From: 66-474 sp040255405 | GTDB lineage: Bacteria; Pseudomonadota; Gammaproteobacteria; Xanthomonadales; Rhodanobacteraceae | NCBI GenBank assembly: GCA_040255405.1 | Contig: JBDZUX010000046.1 | Coordinates: forward strand, 1-22,890 | DNA: 22,890 bases | Reading direction: 5' to 3' | Shown here: positions 22,871 through 22,890 of the stretch, one piece after another | How the letters are laid out: each line of letters begins with the position of its first letter | How positions within the stretch are numbered: the stretch's first letter is position 1 | Translations under genes and position numbers: made by a program | Notes under the pieces: model-generated | Seen by the model: the letters and a program-made list of their open reading frames with translations, nothing else | The model's database searches: none | Told to the model about the DNA's origin: nothing

Positions 22871-22890
22871 ACACACCGCTCGTGCCGGCC
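22867..22890 (+). CDS. Start of a fourth operon gene, cut by window edge
   Basis: An ATG at 22867 overlaps the acetyltransferase TGA as ATGA, exactly like the two preceding gene junctions. Only eight codons (MNTPLVPA) are visible and they contain no stop. The repeated junction type is the only evidence; no function can be given. Confidence 0.5.

Noticed and set aside
1..22890. CRISPR array, prophage, integron, toxin-antitoxin pair or defence island
   Set aside because: No regularly spaced direct repeats, integrase, transposase or attachment-site pair was seen; genes and composition look like stable core chromosome.

Overview
The window is about 22.9 kb of gene-dense, GC-rich DNA. It looks like chromosomal DNA from a gammaproteobacterium of the order Xanthomonadales (Xanthomonadaceae or Rhodanobacteraceae). 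The basis is inferred, not searched: a B12-dependent class II ribonucleotide reductase, a plant/proteobacterial-type glutamate-cysteine ligase, the engB / cytochrome c4 / dsbA-dsbA / endonuclease-exonuclease-phosphatase block, dispersed GTCATYCCGG palindromes, and sparse sigma70-like promoters with GATAAT-type -10 boxes. I see no rRNA, tRNA, CRISPR array, insertion sequence, prophage or plasmid signature.

Layout. (1) 1-1982, minus strand: class II ribonucleotide reductase, cut off at the window edge. It faces a divergent HtrA/Deg periplasmic protease (2402-3778). The 420-bp region between them holds a pair of NrdR-box-like palindromes over a plausible nrdJ promoter. (2) 4055-6794, plus strand: a secreted PstS-like substrate-binding protein with a C-terminal LysM domain, then an M17 leucyl aminopeptidase. 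(3) 6779-11035, minus strand: a tight cluster of soluble lytic transglycosylase, NDUFA9-like SDR protein and CCA-adding enzyme. (4) 11181-14376, minus strand: diheme cytochrome c4, two consecutive DsbA-type oxidoreductases (CPAC and CPHC) and an EEP-fold hydrolase. The cluster reads from a strong promoter that overlaps the start region of divergent engB (14455-15153). (5) 15154-17067: gshA flanked on both sides by palindromic repeats. (6) 17068-18840: an NdvA/ChvA-like glucan-type ABC exporter, closed by a very strong intrinsic terminator. (7) 18920-20565: a GNAT acetyltransferase convergent with a GlxA/FtrA-type AraC regulator. (8) 20653-22890, plus strand: rhodanese, PLP decarboxylase, diamine-acetyltransferase-like GNAT and the start of a fourth gene, each joined to the next by a 4-bp ATGA overlap and read divergently from the GlxA regulator.

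How the genes fit together. Most of the window is housekeeping: dNTP synthesis, tRNA maturation, ribosome assembly, glutathione synthesis, and envelope protein folding and wall turnover. Several products act in the periplasm (HtrA, PstS-LysM, Slt, DsbA pair, cytochrome c4). The least explained part is region 8. A regulator with a PfpI-like ligand domain sits opposite a coupled rhodanese/decarboxylase/acetyltransferase operon, which suggests a small inducible pathway that decarboxylates an amino acid and N-acetylates the amine. The substrate cannot be read from sequence, and I found no clearly new defence or mobile system.
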